From the NCBI RefSeq assembly GCF_001707885.1, contig NZ_MASS01000009.1:39755-103754 (forward strand): a stretch of DNA of 64,000 bases, read 5' to 3'. Shown one piece after another: positions 1 through 8,107 of this stretch. The position numbers and the translations under genes were made by a program. Origin of the DNA: Desulfosporosinus cupriresistens. GTDB lineage: Bacteria; Bacillota; Desulfitobacteriia; Desulfitobacteriales; Desulfitobacteriaceae. How positions within the stretch are numbered: position 1 is the first letter of the stretch; every line of letters begins with the position of its first letter. Under the pieces are notes generated by a model. The model was not told the DNA's origin. It was given only the letters and a program-made list of their open reading frames with translations, and made no database searches.

Positions 1-2
1 CA

Positions 3-695
3 TCTATTATTCTGCGGATTATGGAGTCGGTTACGATCCCGGTAATGGCTAAAGCGCGGATTGGGCACATGGTCGAGGCCCAGATTCTAGAAGCATTGGG
101 AGCAGATTATATTGATGAAAGTGAAGTCCTCACACCGGCTGATGAGGAATTCCATATTTATAAGCATGATTTTAAAGTTCCGTTCGTGTGCGGAGCACGG
201 AATCTAGGAGAAGCGCTTCGCCGGATCGGCGAAGGGGCAGCTATGATCAGGACAAAAGGGGAACCCGGAACGGGTAATGTTGTGGAAGCCGTTCGGCATA
301 TGAGAAAAGTCATGAGTGAAATTCGTCTTCTCCAAAACCTACCGAAGGAAGAACTAATGACGGCTGCTAAAAATATGGGTGCACCTTATGACTTAGTCGT
401 ACAAATCGCAGAACTTGGAAGATTACCGGTCGTTAATTTCGCGGCCGGGGGAATTGCAACCCCTGCAGATGCAGCTTTGATGATGCAACTGGGGTGTGAT
501 GGAGTCTTTGTGGGATCGGGCATCTTTAAGTCAAAGAATCCTACTGCACGTGCTAAAGCGATTGTTGCTGCAACCACTCATTATCGTGACAGTCAGATTT
601 TAGCTGAGATATCAAAGGACTTGGGAGAATCGATGTCTGGGCTTGAAATATCAACACTACTGAAATCAGAGCGCATGCAAGACCGCGGCTGGTAA
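3..695 (+). CDS. pdxS: PdxS, pyridoxal 5'-phosphate synthase lyase subunit (5' partial)
   Basis: PdxS makes pyridoxal 5'-phosphate from ribose 5-phosphate, glyceraldehyde 3-phosphate and ammonia supplied by the glutaminase PdxT. The frame is open from the left edge, so the first 60-70 residues of a roughly 294-residue family lie outside the window; the ATG at 21 is internal. Visible family signatures are the VMAKARIGH stretch, [17 protein letters not shown], the [12 protein letters not shown] segment, [20 protein letters not shown], and the phosphate-binding [18 protein letters not shown] and [11 protein letters not shown]. The gene is intact to its stop. PdxT usually follows directly, but here a terminator and unrelated genes follow, so pdxT must lie elsewhere or upstream. 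Confidence 0.97.
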   Translation, partial: SIILRIMESVTIPVMAKARIGHMVEAQILEALGADYIDESEVLTPADEEFHIYKHDFKVPFVCGARNLGEALRRIGEGAAMIRTKGEPGTGNVVEAVRHMRKVMSEIRLLQNLPKEELMTAAKNMGAPYDLVVQIAELGRLPVVNFAAGGIATPADAALMMQLGCDGVFVGSGIFKSKNPTARAKAIVAATTHYRDSQILAEISKDLGESMSGLEISTLLKSERMQDRGW

Positions 696-720
696 TTGTC
701 TAGGATTATATTATAGTTAT

Positions 721-768
721 AGCTGGTGATAAATTAACTTGGTTGATTTATCACCGGCTTTTTATTTT
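721..768 (+). terminator. Rho-independent terminator after pdxS
   Basis: A 14-base stem (721-734 with 746-759, one G-U pair) with an 11-base loop is followed by a run of T. It closes the pdxS transcript. Confidence 0.85.
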
Positions 769-861
769 CATCAAATTTCAGTATACACACTCGGAAAATT
801 GAGAAACTAGCTATTATATTAAGGCGATCTTAGCTACTGAGTGAAAAGGGAGTGCTAGCTT

Positions 862-2124
862 ATGGGCTTGGTTTATACAGTATTTGTTCCACATCCACCT
901 ATCCTCGTCCCGGAGATCGGAAAGGGAGAAGAGCGTAAATGCCAGGCAAGTTTAGACGCCTACCGAGAGATTTCCGGACGTCTAGTTCGAGCGGAGGTTG
1001 AGACAGTGATTCTGATCTCTCCTCATGCACCGCTCACAAAGGATGGGATTACACTTTCAATAGAGGAGGTTGTCCGAGGAAATTTCGCTCAATTTGGAGC
1101 TGCACAGCTAAGCTTTTCATTTAAATGCGACGCTACAGTGCTTGCCCAATTTCAGAAAGAGTTGTCGGGAATTGTTCCGACAGAGGGACCTATTGATCAC
1201 GGTGCCTTAGTACCACTCTATTTTATACAAAAGGCAGGTTGGAGTGGGAAGGTTGTCCTTTTAGGGATGCCCTTGGAGCGACCAGAAGAATATGGCTTAC
1301 GTATAGGTCAAATCGTGGATAAGCTACCGGGACGCTATGCGCTTGTTGCCAGCGGGGATCTCTCCCATCGCCTGAAAGAAGACGGGCCGTATGGATTTGA
1401 TTCTGCGGGGCCGGAATTTGATCAGGCCATTGTAAAAGGTCTTCAGCGAGACACGAAAAAGCTCACTAGTTTACCAGTTGATCTAGTCGAAAAAGCTGGT
1501 GAATGTGGGTACAGGAGCCTGCGCTTAGCCTTAGCGGCTAAAGAAGGAGCTCCAGAAGTGTTATCCTATGAGGGGCCATTTGGTGTAGGGTATATGGTGG
1601 CTGATCTGTATCATTCATCCCCCTTACCCCTTTGGGCGAGGCATTGCCTAAGCGCGTATTTGAATAATGAAGATCCTGGCCAACCTAGTTTTCCCGATTC
1701 TTCAGAGTTTGCTGTGCGGAGAGGATGTTTTGTAACGTTAAAGCAGAACGGGCAACTGCGTGGCTGTATTGGAACGACTGAGCCTTGGCAGGAAAATTTA
1801 GCTTTGGAAATTCAACATAATGCACTGGCTGCGGGAACACAAGACCCACGTTTTCGGCCAGTTCAAGCAGACGAAATGGATACCTTGAGTATCACTGTTG
1901 ATGTGCTGGGGGAACTGGAGAAAATCGGGGGTACAGACGATTTAGATCCCTGGCGGTATGGAGTCGTTGTTCGTCGAGGAAGGAAAACTGGGCTTTTGCT
2001 CCCTCATTTAGAAGGTGTAGATACCATCGCTGAGCAAGTCAGTATTGCCAAACAAAAAGCGGGAATCTTGCCAGAGGAATCAGTGGAGCTTTGGCGTTTT
2101 GAGGTCAAGCAGTATTATGAATAA
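862..2124 (+). CDS. AmmeMemoRadiSam system protein A: MEMO/LigB-like domain fused to AMMECR1
   Basis: This 420-residue protein has two domains. Residues 1-250 look like the LigB/MEMO class III extradiol dioxygenase fold, with candidate metal-site histidines H11 (HPPI), H55 (SPHAP), H113 (DHGALVPLYF) and H169 (SGDLSHR). Residues 255-420 form an AMMECR1 domain with its RGCIG hallmark near 300-304 and the TQDPRFRPV segment. In bacteria and archaea MEMO, AMMECR1 and one radical SAM enzyme occur together, with no settled biochemical role. Here the first two are fused and the third overlaps the end of the gene by 8 bases, so they are surely co-translated. The ATG has an AAAAGGGAGTG ribosome-binding site. 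Confidence 0.92.
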   Translation: MGLVYTVFVPHPPILVPEIGKGEERKCQASLDAYREISGRLVRAEVETVILISPHAPLTKDGITLSIEEVVRGNFAQFGAAQLSFSFKCDATVLAQFQKELSGIVPTEGPIDHGALVPLYFIQKAGWSGKVVLLGMPLERPEEYGLRIGQIVDKLPGRYALVASGDLSHRLKEDGPYGFDSAGPEFDQAIVKGLQRDTKKLTSLPVDLVEKAGECGYRSLRLALAAKEGAPEVLSYEGPFGVGYMVADLYHSSPLPLWARHCLSAYLNNEDPGQPSFPDSSEFAVRRGCFVTLKQNGQLRGCIGTTEPWQENLALEIQHNALAAGTQDPRFRPVQADEMDTLSITVDVLGELEKIGGTDDLDPWRYGVVVRRGRKTGLLLPHLEGVDTIAEQVSIAKQKAGILPEESVELWRFEVKQYYE

Positions 2125-3127
2125 TCTAAGCAAAGAGAGTAATCTAGGCAAAGAATTACATAGTGCGAGTTGTCTGGTATGTCCCCAGCATTGTCAATTA
2201 AAGCCTGGGCAGTCAGGGCGGTGTCATGCACGGGAAAATCGCGAGGGAAAGGTCGTATCTCGAACCTATGGTGAAGTTGCAGCCTGGAATTTAGACCCAA
2301 TAGAAAAGAAGCCTCTTTATCACTTTTATCCTGGTTCTTGGATTTTTTCCGTCGGAGGATTTGGCTGTAACCTAAGCTGTTCGTTTTGTCAAAATCATGA
2401 GATATCCCAAAAACACCAAGTGGGAAGAAAAGTAACGCCTGCCGAGCTTGCAGAGCTGACCGGACAGGAGCGTAAATCGTTGGGGCTGTGTTTTACTTAT
2501 TCAGAGCCGAGCGTGTGGTTTGAGATGATCAGGGATACTGCTCCTCTAGTACGAGCTCAAGGGGGAAAGGTGGTTTTAGTTAGCAACGGAACAATTTCGC
2601 CGCGTTTTCTCGAGGAGTTGATTCCGTGGCTAGATGCAGTCAATATTGATATTAAAGCGTTTTCGGAGGAGTTTTATCAACACTATTGTGGAGGAAAACT
2701 GGCTTGGGTTTTAGACAATGTAGAGCGATTAGCAGGGCGTGTTCATTTAGAGATAACAACTCTCGTTATTCCAGGGGCCAATGACGACCCGAAAGAACTC
2801 ACTGGGTTGGCTCGTTGGCTACATCAGCTCAATGTTCCACTGGCCTGGCATTTGAGTCGTTATCACCCGGCCTATCGTTTAGTGGTACCGTCGACGGATC
2901 GACAGACCTTAGAACGATTATGGAATATTGGCAAAGAGTGGCTTCCTTATGTATATTTGGGGAATGTTAGCGGCGGGGATACGACGTTTTGTCCTCAGTG
3001 CGGAGAAGCTGTGATTCGGCGGGAACCAGTGCTGGTGAATCGTCTGGAGCGAGGGCGTTGTCCGAAATGTGGGGAGAGTATTTTTGGGGTTGGGATGAAC
3101 GCGGTATTACCTCTAAATGGTCAGTAG
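2117..3127 (+). CDS. amrS: AmmeMemoRadiSam system radical SAM enzyme
   Basis: A 336-residue radical SAM protein. It has an N-terminal cysteine motif (CLVCPQHCQLKPGQSGRC), the family sequence DPIEKKPLYHF, then the CxxxCxxC iron-sulfur motif in GCNLSCSFCQN. A C-terminal zinc ribbon carries two CxxC pairs (CPQCGE and CPKCGE). I chose the ATG at 2117, inside the last codons of the upstream gene, rather than an ATG 72 bases earlier, because the family N-terminus matches from there and the overlap suggests translational coupling. It should act on the same unknown substrate as the MEMO-AMMECR1 protein. Confidence 0.93.
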   Translation: MNNLSKESNLGKELHSASCLVCPQHCQLKPGQSGRCHARENREGKVVSRTYGEVAAWNLDPIEKKPLYHFYPGSWIFSVGGFGCNLSCSFCQNHEISQKHQVGRKVTPAELAELTGQERKSLGLCFTYSEPSVWFEMIRDTAPLVRAQGGKVVLVSNGTISPRFLEELIPWLDAVNIDIKAFSEEFYQHYCGGKLAWVLDNVERLAGRVHLEITTLVIPGANDDPKELTGLARWLHQLNVPLAWHLSRYHPAYRLVVPSTDRQTLERLWNIGKEWLPYVYLGNVSGGDTTFCPQCGEAVIRREPVLVNRLERGRCPKCGESIFGVGMNAVLPLNGQ

Positions 3128-3131
3128 ATAA

Positions 3132-3165
3132 AAGCGAGAGTAGTCTTGGACTACCACTCTCGCTT
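3132..3165 (+). terminator. Hairpin between convergent genes
   Basis: A stem of AAGCGAGAGTAGTC against GACTACCACTCTCGCTT with a 3-base loop lies between the stops of the radical SAM gene and the convergent transporter gene. The T tract is weak on both strands, so it is probably a shared, imperfect terminator. Confidence 0.55.
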
Positions 3166-3187
3166 GCAGAGTTTTATGCGGCGTGAC

Positions 3188-4462
3188 TTAATAATAACGA
3201 ATCAGGAGGTAAATAGCTGAAATTACAGTGGAGAGAATCATGATGGGAAAACCTACTTTAAGAAATTGAGTATAACGTATTTTAATGCCATTTTTCTCAG
3301 CAATTCCTGCCACGATGAGATTAGCGGAAGCTCCTACCAAGGTTCCGTTTCCGCCAAGGCAAGCGCCTAAGGCCAAAGCCCACCACAGGGGCTGTGTTTG
3401 TGCAGCAGTAAACTGGCTCAGTAAGGCGAGTTTTTGGATCAGTGGAATCATGGTTGCTACGAAAGGAATATTATCGAGGAAGGAAGAGAGCAGAGCGGAT
3501 ATAAATAAAATCAACATAGCCATGATGAGGGGGTCTCCCTGGGTCAGGCTCATGCTCCACACTGCGAGACGGTCAAGAACTCCGACTTCAATAAGGCCAC
3601 CAACAAGAACGAACAAACCGGCAAAGAAAAAGAGCGTGGGCCATTCAATAGCTAAGAAAATGTCTTCAGGTTCTTCGTGGGTCCAGATCATTAAGAGCAT
3701 TGCCCCGCTAAGGGCGATGGTGGCTGTTTCAAGGTGCAGAATGGAATGCAAAGAAAAACCCAAGATGACTAAGCTTAACACGGAAAGACTTTTTTTGAGT
3801 AAGGCAAAGTCTTTAATATGGTCCCATTCATTTTGAACCATGAGTTTAGTTTTTAATTCGTCTTTGGTAACTAACTTATGACGATATAGAAGATAAAAAA
3901 TGTAAAGAGCAACAATAATAATGATAATAATAACGGGGGCCAGATTAATAATAAAATCCATAAAACTAAGTTGCGTTTGTCCGGCAATTATTATATTGGG
4001 TGGATCTCCGATAAGAGTTGCTGTGCCACCAATGTTACTCATGAGAATTTGACTGAAGAGAAAGGGAGTAGGATCGACTTCCAATTGATCAGCAATTGAA
4101 AGGGCTACAGGAACAATCAATAAGACAGTTGTGACGTTGTCCAATAATGCGGATAGGAAAGCTGTGAGCAAGGATAAGGAGAGCATCAGTAATAGGGGAT
4201 CCCCCTTTACCTTTTTGCTAATCCAGATGGCTAAAAAGGTAAAGATGCCTGATCGTCGAGTCAGATCAACGATGATCATCATCCCAACCAATAGCCCCAA
4301 GGTGTTCCAATCAATATGATGAATCGCCTTTTCTTGAGTAAGAACCCCAAAGATAATCAGTAGTGAGGCACCGAAAACTGCGATTACAGCGCGAGGGATC
4401 TTTTCTATGATAATGAAGAAATAGCTAAATAAGAAGAGTGTTATGGCTATCCCAATGAGCAT
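3188..4462 (-). CDS. ArsB/NhaD-family ion transporter
   Basis: A 424-residue integral membrane protein of the ion transporter superfamily that includes ArsB, NhaD and the human P protein. About ten to twelve hydrophobic segments form two homologous halves. Each half has a polar re-entrant signature: SALLDNVTTVLLIVP and NIGGTATLIGDPPNIIIA in the first, SSFLDNIPFVATMIPL and GGNGTLVGASANLIVAG in the second. Substrate cannot be read from sequence; sodium/proton, arsenite, citrate or another anion are possible. The upstream 5' region carries a c-di-GMP-I riboswitch and a terminator in the same orientation, which makes this gene a likely direct target of cyclic di-GMP signalling. Confidence 0.85.
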   Translation of the reverse strand: MLIGIAITLFLFSYFFIIIEKIPRAVIAVFGASLLIIFGVLTQEKAIHHIDWNTLGLLVGMMIIVDLTRRSGIFTFLAIWISKKVKGDPLLLMLSLSLLTAFLSALLDNVTTVLLIVPVALSIADQLEVDPTPFLFSQILMSNIGGTATLIGDPPNIIIAGQTQLSFMDFIINLAPVIIIIIIVALYIFYLLYRHKLVTKDELKTKLMVQNEWDHIKDFALLKKSLSVLSLVILGFSLHSILHLETATIALSGAMLLMIWTHEEPEDIFLAIEWPTLFFFAGLFVLVGGLIEVGVLDRLAVWSMSLTQGDPLIMAMLILFISALLSSFLDNIPFVATMIPLIQKLALLSQFTAAQTQPLWWALALGACLGGNGTLVGASANLIVAGIAEKNGIKIRYTQFLKVGFPIMILSTVISAIYLLIRYY

Positions 4463-4500
4463 TAATACACCTCCAAAAAAAGTTTTTTACCTAATATTCC

Positions 4501-4537
4501 CAAAATAAAAGAGAGCAGTCTTCAGTGACTACTCTCC
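4501..4537 (-). terminator. Riboswitch expression-platform terminator
   Basis: On the minus strand GAGAGTAGTC pairs with GACTGCTCTC over a 6-base loop, followed by TTTTATTTT. It lies between the c-di-GMP aptamer and the transporter start. A competing CTTCTC-TGG-GGAGAG hairpin just upstream could capture the 5' arm, giving an attenuation switch. Confidence 0.8.
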
Positions 4538-4544
4538 CCAGAGA

Positions 4545-4673
4545 AGTTCTATCTTGTAATCTGGCGATCTTAGCTTAAGTTCCAAATAACTTTAAAAGTA
4601 CTTTGGTTTTCTTAAGCCTTAGACCCATGACTTTAGCGTCCTTCGCTTTCGCAAAGTTTACCCCAACCGAACT
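4545..4673 (-). promoter_or_regulatory. Cyclic di-GMP-I (GEMM-I) riboswitch
   Basis: The minus strand reads GGGGTAAACTTTGCGAAAGCGAAGG (4665-4641), then GACGCTAAAGTCATGGGTCTAAGG (4642-4619), and ends with TAAGATCGCCAGATTAC. That is the GEMM-I layout: a conserved A-rich core, a GAAA tetraloop hairpin, the GACGC-AAAG linker and a second hairpin with the tetraloop receptor. An AGTTC at the 5' end (4673-4669) pairs with GAACT (4549-4545) to form P1. The downstream terminator implies transcriptional control of the ArsB/NhaD-family gene; whether ligand turns it on or off cannot be decided by eye. Confidence 0.85.
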
Positions 4674-4709
4674 GCTGATTATTAAATTCAGAATAACAGA
4701 TTTGTTGTC

Positions 4710-4739
4710 AGTATATCAAGCAGGGTTAGTAATCGTCAA
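4710..4739 (-). promoter_or_regulatory. Sigma-A-like promoter of the c-di-GMP riboswitch
   Basis: On the minus strand TTGACG (4739-4734) and TATACT (4715-4710) are 18 bases apart. The predicted start, near 4703, is about 30 bases before the aptamer. Confidence 0.65.
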
Positions 4740-4899
4740 GAACTAAAGATGTTTTTCTATCGGAAATTAATCTTGAATTCTTTCGCTTAACTGTAAACAA
4801 TTCCCCCGGATAAAAGTTTAAACTAAATCAAATAATAACCTTGAAATTCGACAAGTAATTATCACTTCAAATAAATTAGCTAAAAGGGAGGGCTTTTAA

Positions 4900-5703
4900 G
4901 TGTTTAAACATGTTAAGGATATGGAATACACCGTACATGTCGACCAACCAGATCCTCGATTTGCCGTCTTATTATTAGAGCAATTTGGGGGTGGCAATGG
5001 TGAACTTAAAGCAGCTATGCAGTATTTTTCTCAGAGTGTAGGGTGTAATGATCCGAAAATAAGGGATTTACTGCAAGATATTGCAGCTGAGGAGTTAAGC
5101 CATTTAGAAATGGTCGGTGAAGCCTTAGCAATGTTGATTGGACCCGTTGATAGCATTCCTAAAGATTTCCCAGCCAATCATATGGCCCTGTTAGGAGGAG
5201 GCCCACTCCTGGTCAACTCTGCCGGTGTACCTTGGACATCTAACTTTGTTAATTCAACTGGGGATTTATATACTGATCTTTCCGCCAATGCGGGAGCAGA
5301 GTTGCGAGCTAAACTAGTTTATGAGCGTCTGTTGCAACAAACAGATGATGCCGGTGTCAAAGATATGATCCGATTTCTTTTAAGCCGCGAGGAATCTCAT
5401 AACTTCTCGTTTATGCAAGCGATTAATACCTTAGCAGGAAGCGGAGTAAATAAAGACTTTAGAGATTCTGACTTCTCTAAGAAATACATGAATATGTCCA
5501 CTGGACAAGGAGATAGTCGAGGCCCCTGGAATCAAGGCAACGAATTCTCCTATGAGGAGAACCCCAACGAGAAATATGGTGGGCCAGCTCAGTACGGTAA
5601 AGATCCGCAATCGGCTGGAACTAAGGAAGTCAAGCCAGGCTACAATGACCATACTCGAAACAATCCACAGTATTCTCAACCTCAACCACCGGGACAACAT
5701 TAA
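4900..5703 (+). CDS. Manganese catalase (CotJC-like)
   Basis: A 267-residue di-manganese catalase that removes hydrogen peroxide; in spore formers the CotJC branch is a coat component. Candidate metal ligands are E35 (GELKAAMQYF), E65 and H68 (EELSHLE), E142 (KLVYERL) and H167 (REESHNFSF), spaced as in the family. The C-terminal 70 residues are rich in Gly, Asn, Gln and Pro, typical of the extended family members. Translation starts at a GTG behind AAAAGGGAGGGC. It is a single-gene unit closed by a strong terminator. The coat role is inferred from similarity only; no cotJA or cotJB lies nearby. Confidence 0.92.
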   Translation: MFKHVKDMEYTVHVDQPDPRFAVLLLEQFGGGNGELKAAMQYFSQSVGCNDPKIRDLLQDIAAEELSHLEMVGEALAMLIGPVDSIPKDFPANHMALLGGGPLLVNSAGVPWTSNFVNSTGDLYTDLSANAGAELRAKLVYERLLQQTDDAGVKDMIRFLLSREESHNFSFMQAINTLAGSGVNKDFRDSDFSKKYMNMSTGQGDSRGPWNQGNEFSYEENPNEKYGGPAQYGKDPQSAGTKEVKPGYNDHTRNNPQYSQPQPPGQH

Positions 5704-5750
5704 ACAGAGATAGAGATGTTTGAATTTTAGGAAGACCTCACCTTTAGTAT

Positions 5751-5777
5751 AAAACGGACAGAAAATGTCCGTTTTTT
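5751..5777 (+). terminator. Terminator after manganese catalase
   Basis: A perfect AAAACGGACA / TGTCCGTTTT stem with a 4-base loop ends in a T run. Confidence 0.9.
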
Positions 5778-5800
5778 ATATTTGACCTATAAATATTTGT

Positions 5801-5829
5801 TTGACAATTAAATACAAAGGGAGTAATAT
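5801..5829 (+). promoter_or_regulatory. Sigma-A promoter of the marR-ABC operon
   Basis: TTGACA (5801-5806) and TAATAT (5824-5829) are exactly 17 bases apart, and a palindrome starts two bases after the -10 box. Confidence 0.85.
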
Positions 5830-5830
5830 A

Positions 5831-5883
5831 CTTCGTGGACGAAGTATTCTTACACGAAATATTCTTATACGAAATATATTGGG
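5831..5883 (+). promoter_or_regulatory. Probable MarR operator: palindrome plus 15-base direct repeats
   Basis: CTTCGTGGACGAAG (5831-5844) is a perfect 6-bp-arm palindrome at the expected transcription start. It runs into three 15-base direct repeats (5839-5853, 5854-5868, 5869-5883) of the form ACGAAATATTCTTAT. The position suggests autoregulation by the MarR protein encoded next. Confidence 0.65.
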
Positions 5884-5897
5884 AAGCGGTGAACAAA

Positions 5898-6338
5898 ATG
5901 GAGAACTCAAATGATAGTGTAAAAGTTGCCAAACTTTTTCAGGAAGTAATGCATCTTTTCAAGCAAAATATGAGCAAAATGTTTGAGGGAATTGGTATGA
6001 CTGCTCCGCAAAGCATGGTCATTGGAATTTTAAGTAAAGAGAAAACGCTTAAAATAACAGAATTAAGTAGTAAGCTTTGTTTATCCAATAGTACGGTATC
6101 AGGCATTATCGATAGGCTTGAGAAGCAGGGGATGGTAGAAAGAAAAAGAAGTGAACAAGATAAAAGAGTCGTTTATGTCAGCATATCTTCTGATTTTATG
6201 GAAAGGCACAAGAATTTTCATAAAAGACTAGAGGAAAGCATCGAAAACACAATGAACAAAGGCACGCCCGAAGAACTTGATAAAATATTTGAAGGTTTAG
6301 ATGCCTTGAGGAAGCTTCTAGGTGGTTACGAAGAATAA
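5898..6338 (+). CDS. MarR-family transcriptional regulator
   Basis: A winged-helix repressor of about 146 residues. The core includes the DNA-recognition segment (ITELSSKLCLSNSTVSGIID) and the wing, RLEKQGMVERKRSEQDKRV. The frame is open further upstream, but the GGGAAG ribosome-binding site at 5881-5886 is well spaced only for the ATG at 5898, and an earlier start would translate the operator repeats. It heads a three-gene operon with two ABC exporter half-genes, so it most likely represses a multidrug exporter and is released by a toxic ligand. Confidence 0.9.
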   Translation: MENSNDSVKVAKLFQEVMHLFKQNMSKMFEGIGMTAPQSMVIGILSKEKTLKITELSSKLCLSNSTVSGIIDRLEKQGMVERKRSEQDKRVVYVSISSDFMERHKNFHKRLEESIENTMNKGTPEELDKIFEGLDALRKLLGGYEE

Positions 6339-6379
6339 TTTGAACTCATCTAGATTACAAAAGATTGGAGAGATGTTTA

Positions 6380-8107
6380 ATGCTTAAATTATATAGATTC
6401 CTAAAACAATATACTCTATATATAGCTGTTATAATCGTTTTTCTTTTTGCACAAGTACTTTCAGATCTCTATTTACCTACCTTAATGGCCGATATTGTTG
6501 ACAAGGGTTTAGCTAACCAAGATATTAATTATATTCTTAAAATAGGTGGTTTCATGTTACTCATTGCAGCAGGTGGGACATTATGTGCGATTATGGCCAC
6601 TTATCTCTCATCAAAAACAGCTGTAGGATTTGGCAAGATCTTGCGAGAAAAGATTTTTGCTAAAGTTGAAAGTTTTTCTTTGCATGAGTTTGATAAATTT
6701 GGAACTGCGACACTGATTACCAGAACAACCAATGATGTAACTCAAATTCAGCAAGTATCTGTTTTGATCCTAAGTATGATGATTACTGCGCCGTTAACTT
6801 GTATTGGTGGAGTTATTATGGCCTTGCAACAGGATAGATCACTGGCGTGGGTGCTTGTGGTTACAATACCAATCCTATTCCTTGTAATTGGGATCACCTT
6901 GAAAAGAGGCTTGCCTCTATTTAAGGTCATGCAAGAAAAAATAGATAAATTGAATCTTGTTTTACGAGAGAAACTGACAGGCATCAGAGTGGTGCGAGCT
7001 TTTAATCGCATTGAGAAAGAAAGAGTACGCTTTGATGACGCTAACGCAGATCTTATGGACAATGCAGTTAAAGTCAATATAATTATGGCGGTATTAATGC
7101 CAGCGATGATGTTGATTATGAACTTAACCACTGTGGCACTTGTTTGGTTTGGTGCGCTAAGAATAGAAGAGGGATCTATGCAGATTGGATCACTGTTAGC
7201 CTTTATTCAATATGCTACGCAAATATTATTTTCCTTACTGATGCTTGTGATGTTATTCATTATGGTTCCCCGTGCTCAGGTTTCGGCGGTGAGAATCAAC
7301 GAAGTACTGGAAGCAAATCTCGATATCATTGATCCTGAAAAATCAGATACCACCAATAGTGAAAGAGGTTTTGTTGAATTTAAAGAAGTATCCTTTAGGT
7401 ACCCTGGCGCAGATCAACCAGCTCTTAACAAGATAACCTTCAGCGCAAAACCAGGTGAGCTAACAGCAATTATTGGAGGGACCGGTTCGGGAAAATCCAC
7501 GTTAGTTAATTTAATTACTCGTTTCTACGATGTGGAAAACGGCAGTGTTTTAGTTGATGGAGTCGATGTTCGAGAAATGAGTCAGAAAGCGTTGCGTGCT
7601 AAAATTGGTTTTGTTCCTCAAAAAACGGTGCTTTTTTCAGGGACTATTGCTGAAAATATAAAATACGGCAAAGAAAATGCTACTTTGGAAGAGATTGAAC
7701 AGGCAGCCCGTGTTGCTCAAGCAACGGAGTTCGTCTCAGGGTTAGAAGCAGGTTTTGACCATCATATTGCCCAGGGTGGAACCAATGTTTCAGGGGGACA
7801 GAAACAACGCCTTTCTATTGCCCGTGCTTTAATTAGGAAACCGGAGATCTATATTTTTGACGATAGTTTCTCTGCCTTAGATTTTAAAACCTCTGCTAAG
7901 CTACGGGCAGCGCTTAAGCCCGAAGTCCTGGATGCTACAGTTTTTATTATTGCCCAAAGCGTTTCAACTGTCAGAGATGCTGATAGAATTATAGTCTTAG
8001 ATGACGGTCAGATATCGGGCATGGGAACGCATAAAGAATTGCTTAATACCTGCAAGGTATATCGCGAGATTGTAGCTTCACAGCTTTCAGAGGAGGAATT
8101 AGCATGA
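6380..8107 (+). CDS. ABC exporter half-transporter, degenerate-site subunit
   Basis: A 575-residue fusion of six membrane helices (about 1-300) and a nucleotide-binding domain (340-575), as in BmrC and TM287. Walker A is GGTGSGKST and the signature is VSGGQKQR. The Walker B is followed by Asp instead of Glu (IYIFDDSFSALD), and the switch histidine is replaced by Gln (FIIAQSVST). Such changes mark the non-hydrolysing half of heterodimeric exporters. ATG 6380 is preceded by GGAGAG; an in-frame TTG at 6365 is less likely. Its stop overlaps the partner's start by 4 bases. The substrate is unknown, and the MarR gene suggests drug efflux. Confidence 0.93.
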   Translation: MLKLYRFLKQYTLYIAVIIVFLFAQVLSDLYLPTLMADIVDKGLANQDINYILKIGGFMLLIAAGGTLCAIMATYLSSKTAVGFGKILREKIFAKVESFSLHEFDKFGTATLITRTTNDVTQIQQVSVLILSMMITAPLTCIGGVIMALQQDRSLAWVLVVTIPILFLVIGITLKRGLPLFKVMQEKIDKLNLVLREKLTGIRVVRAFNRIEKERVRFDDANADLMDNAVKVNIIMAVLMPAMMLIMNLTTVALVWFGALRIEEGSMQIGSLLAFIQYATQILFSLLMLVMLFIMVPRAQVSAVRINEVLEANLDIIDPEKSDTTNSERGFVEFKEVSFRYPGADQPALNKITFSAKPGELTAIIGGTGSGKSTLVNLITRFYDVENGSVLVDGVDVREMSQKALRAKIGFVPQKTVLFSGTIAENIKYGKENATLEEIEQAARVAQATEFVSGLEAGFDHHIAQGGTNVSGGQKQRLSIARALIRKPEIYIFDDSFSALDFKTSAKLRAALKPEVLDATVFIIAQSVSTVRDADRIIVLDDGQISGMGTHKELLNTCKVYREIVASQLSEEELA

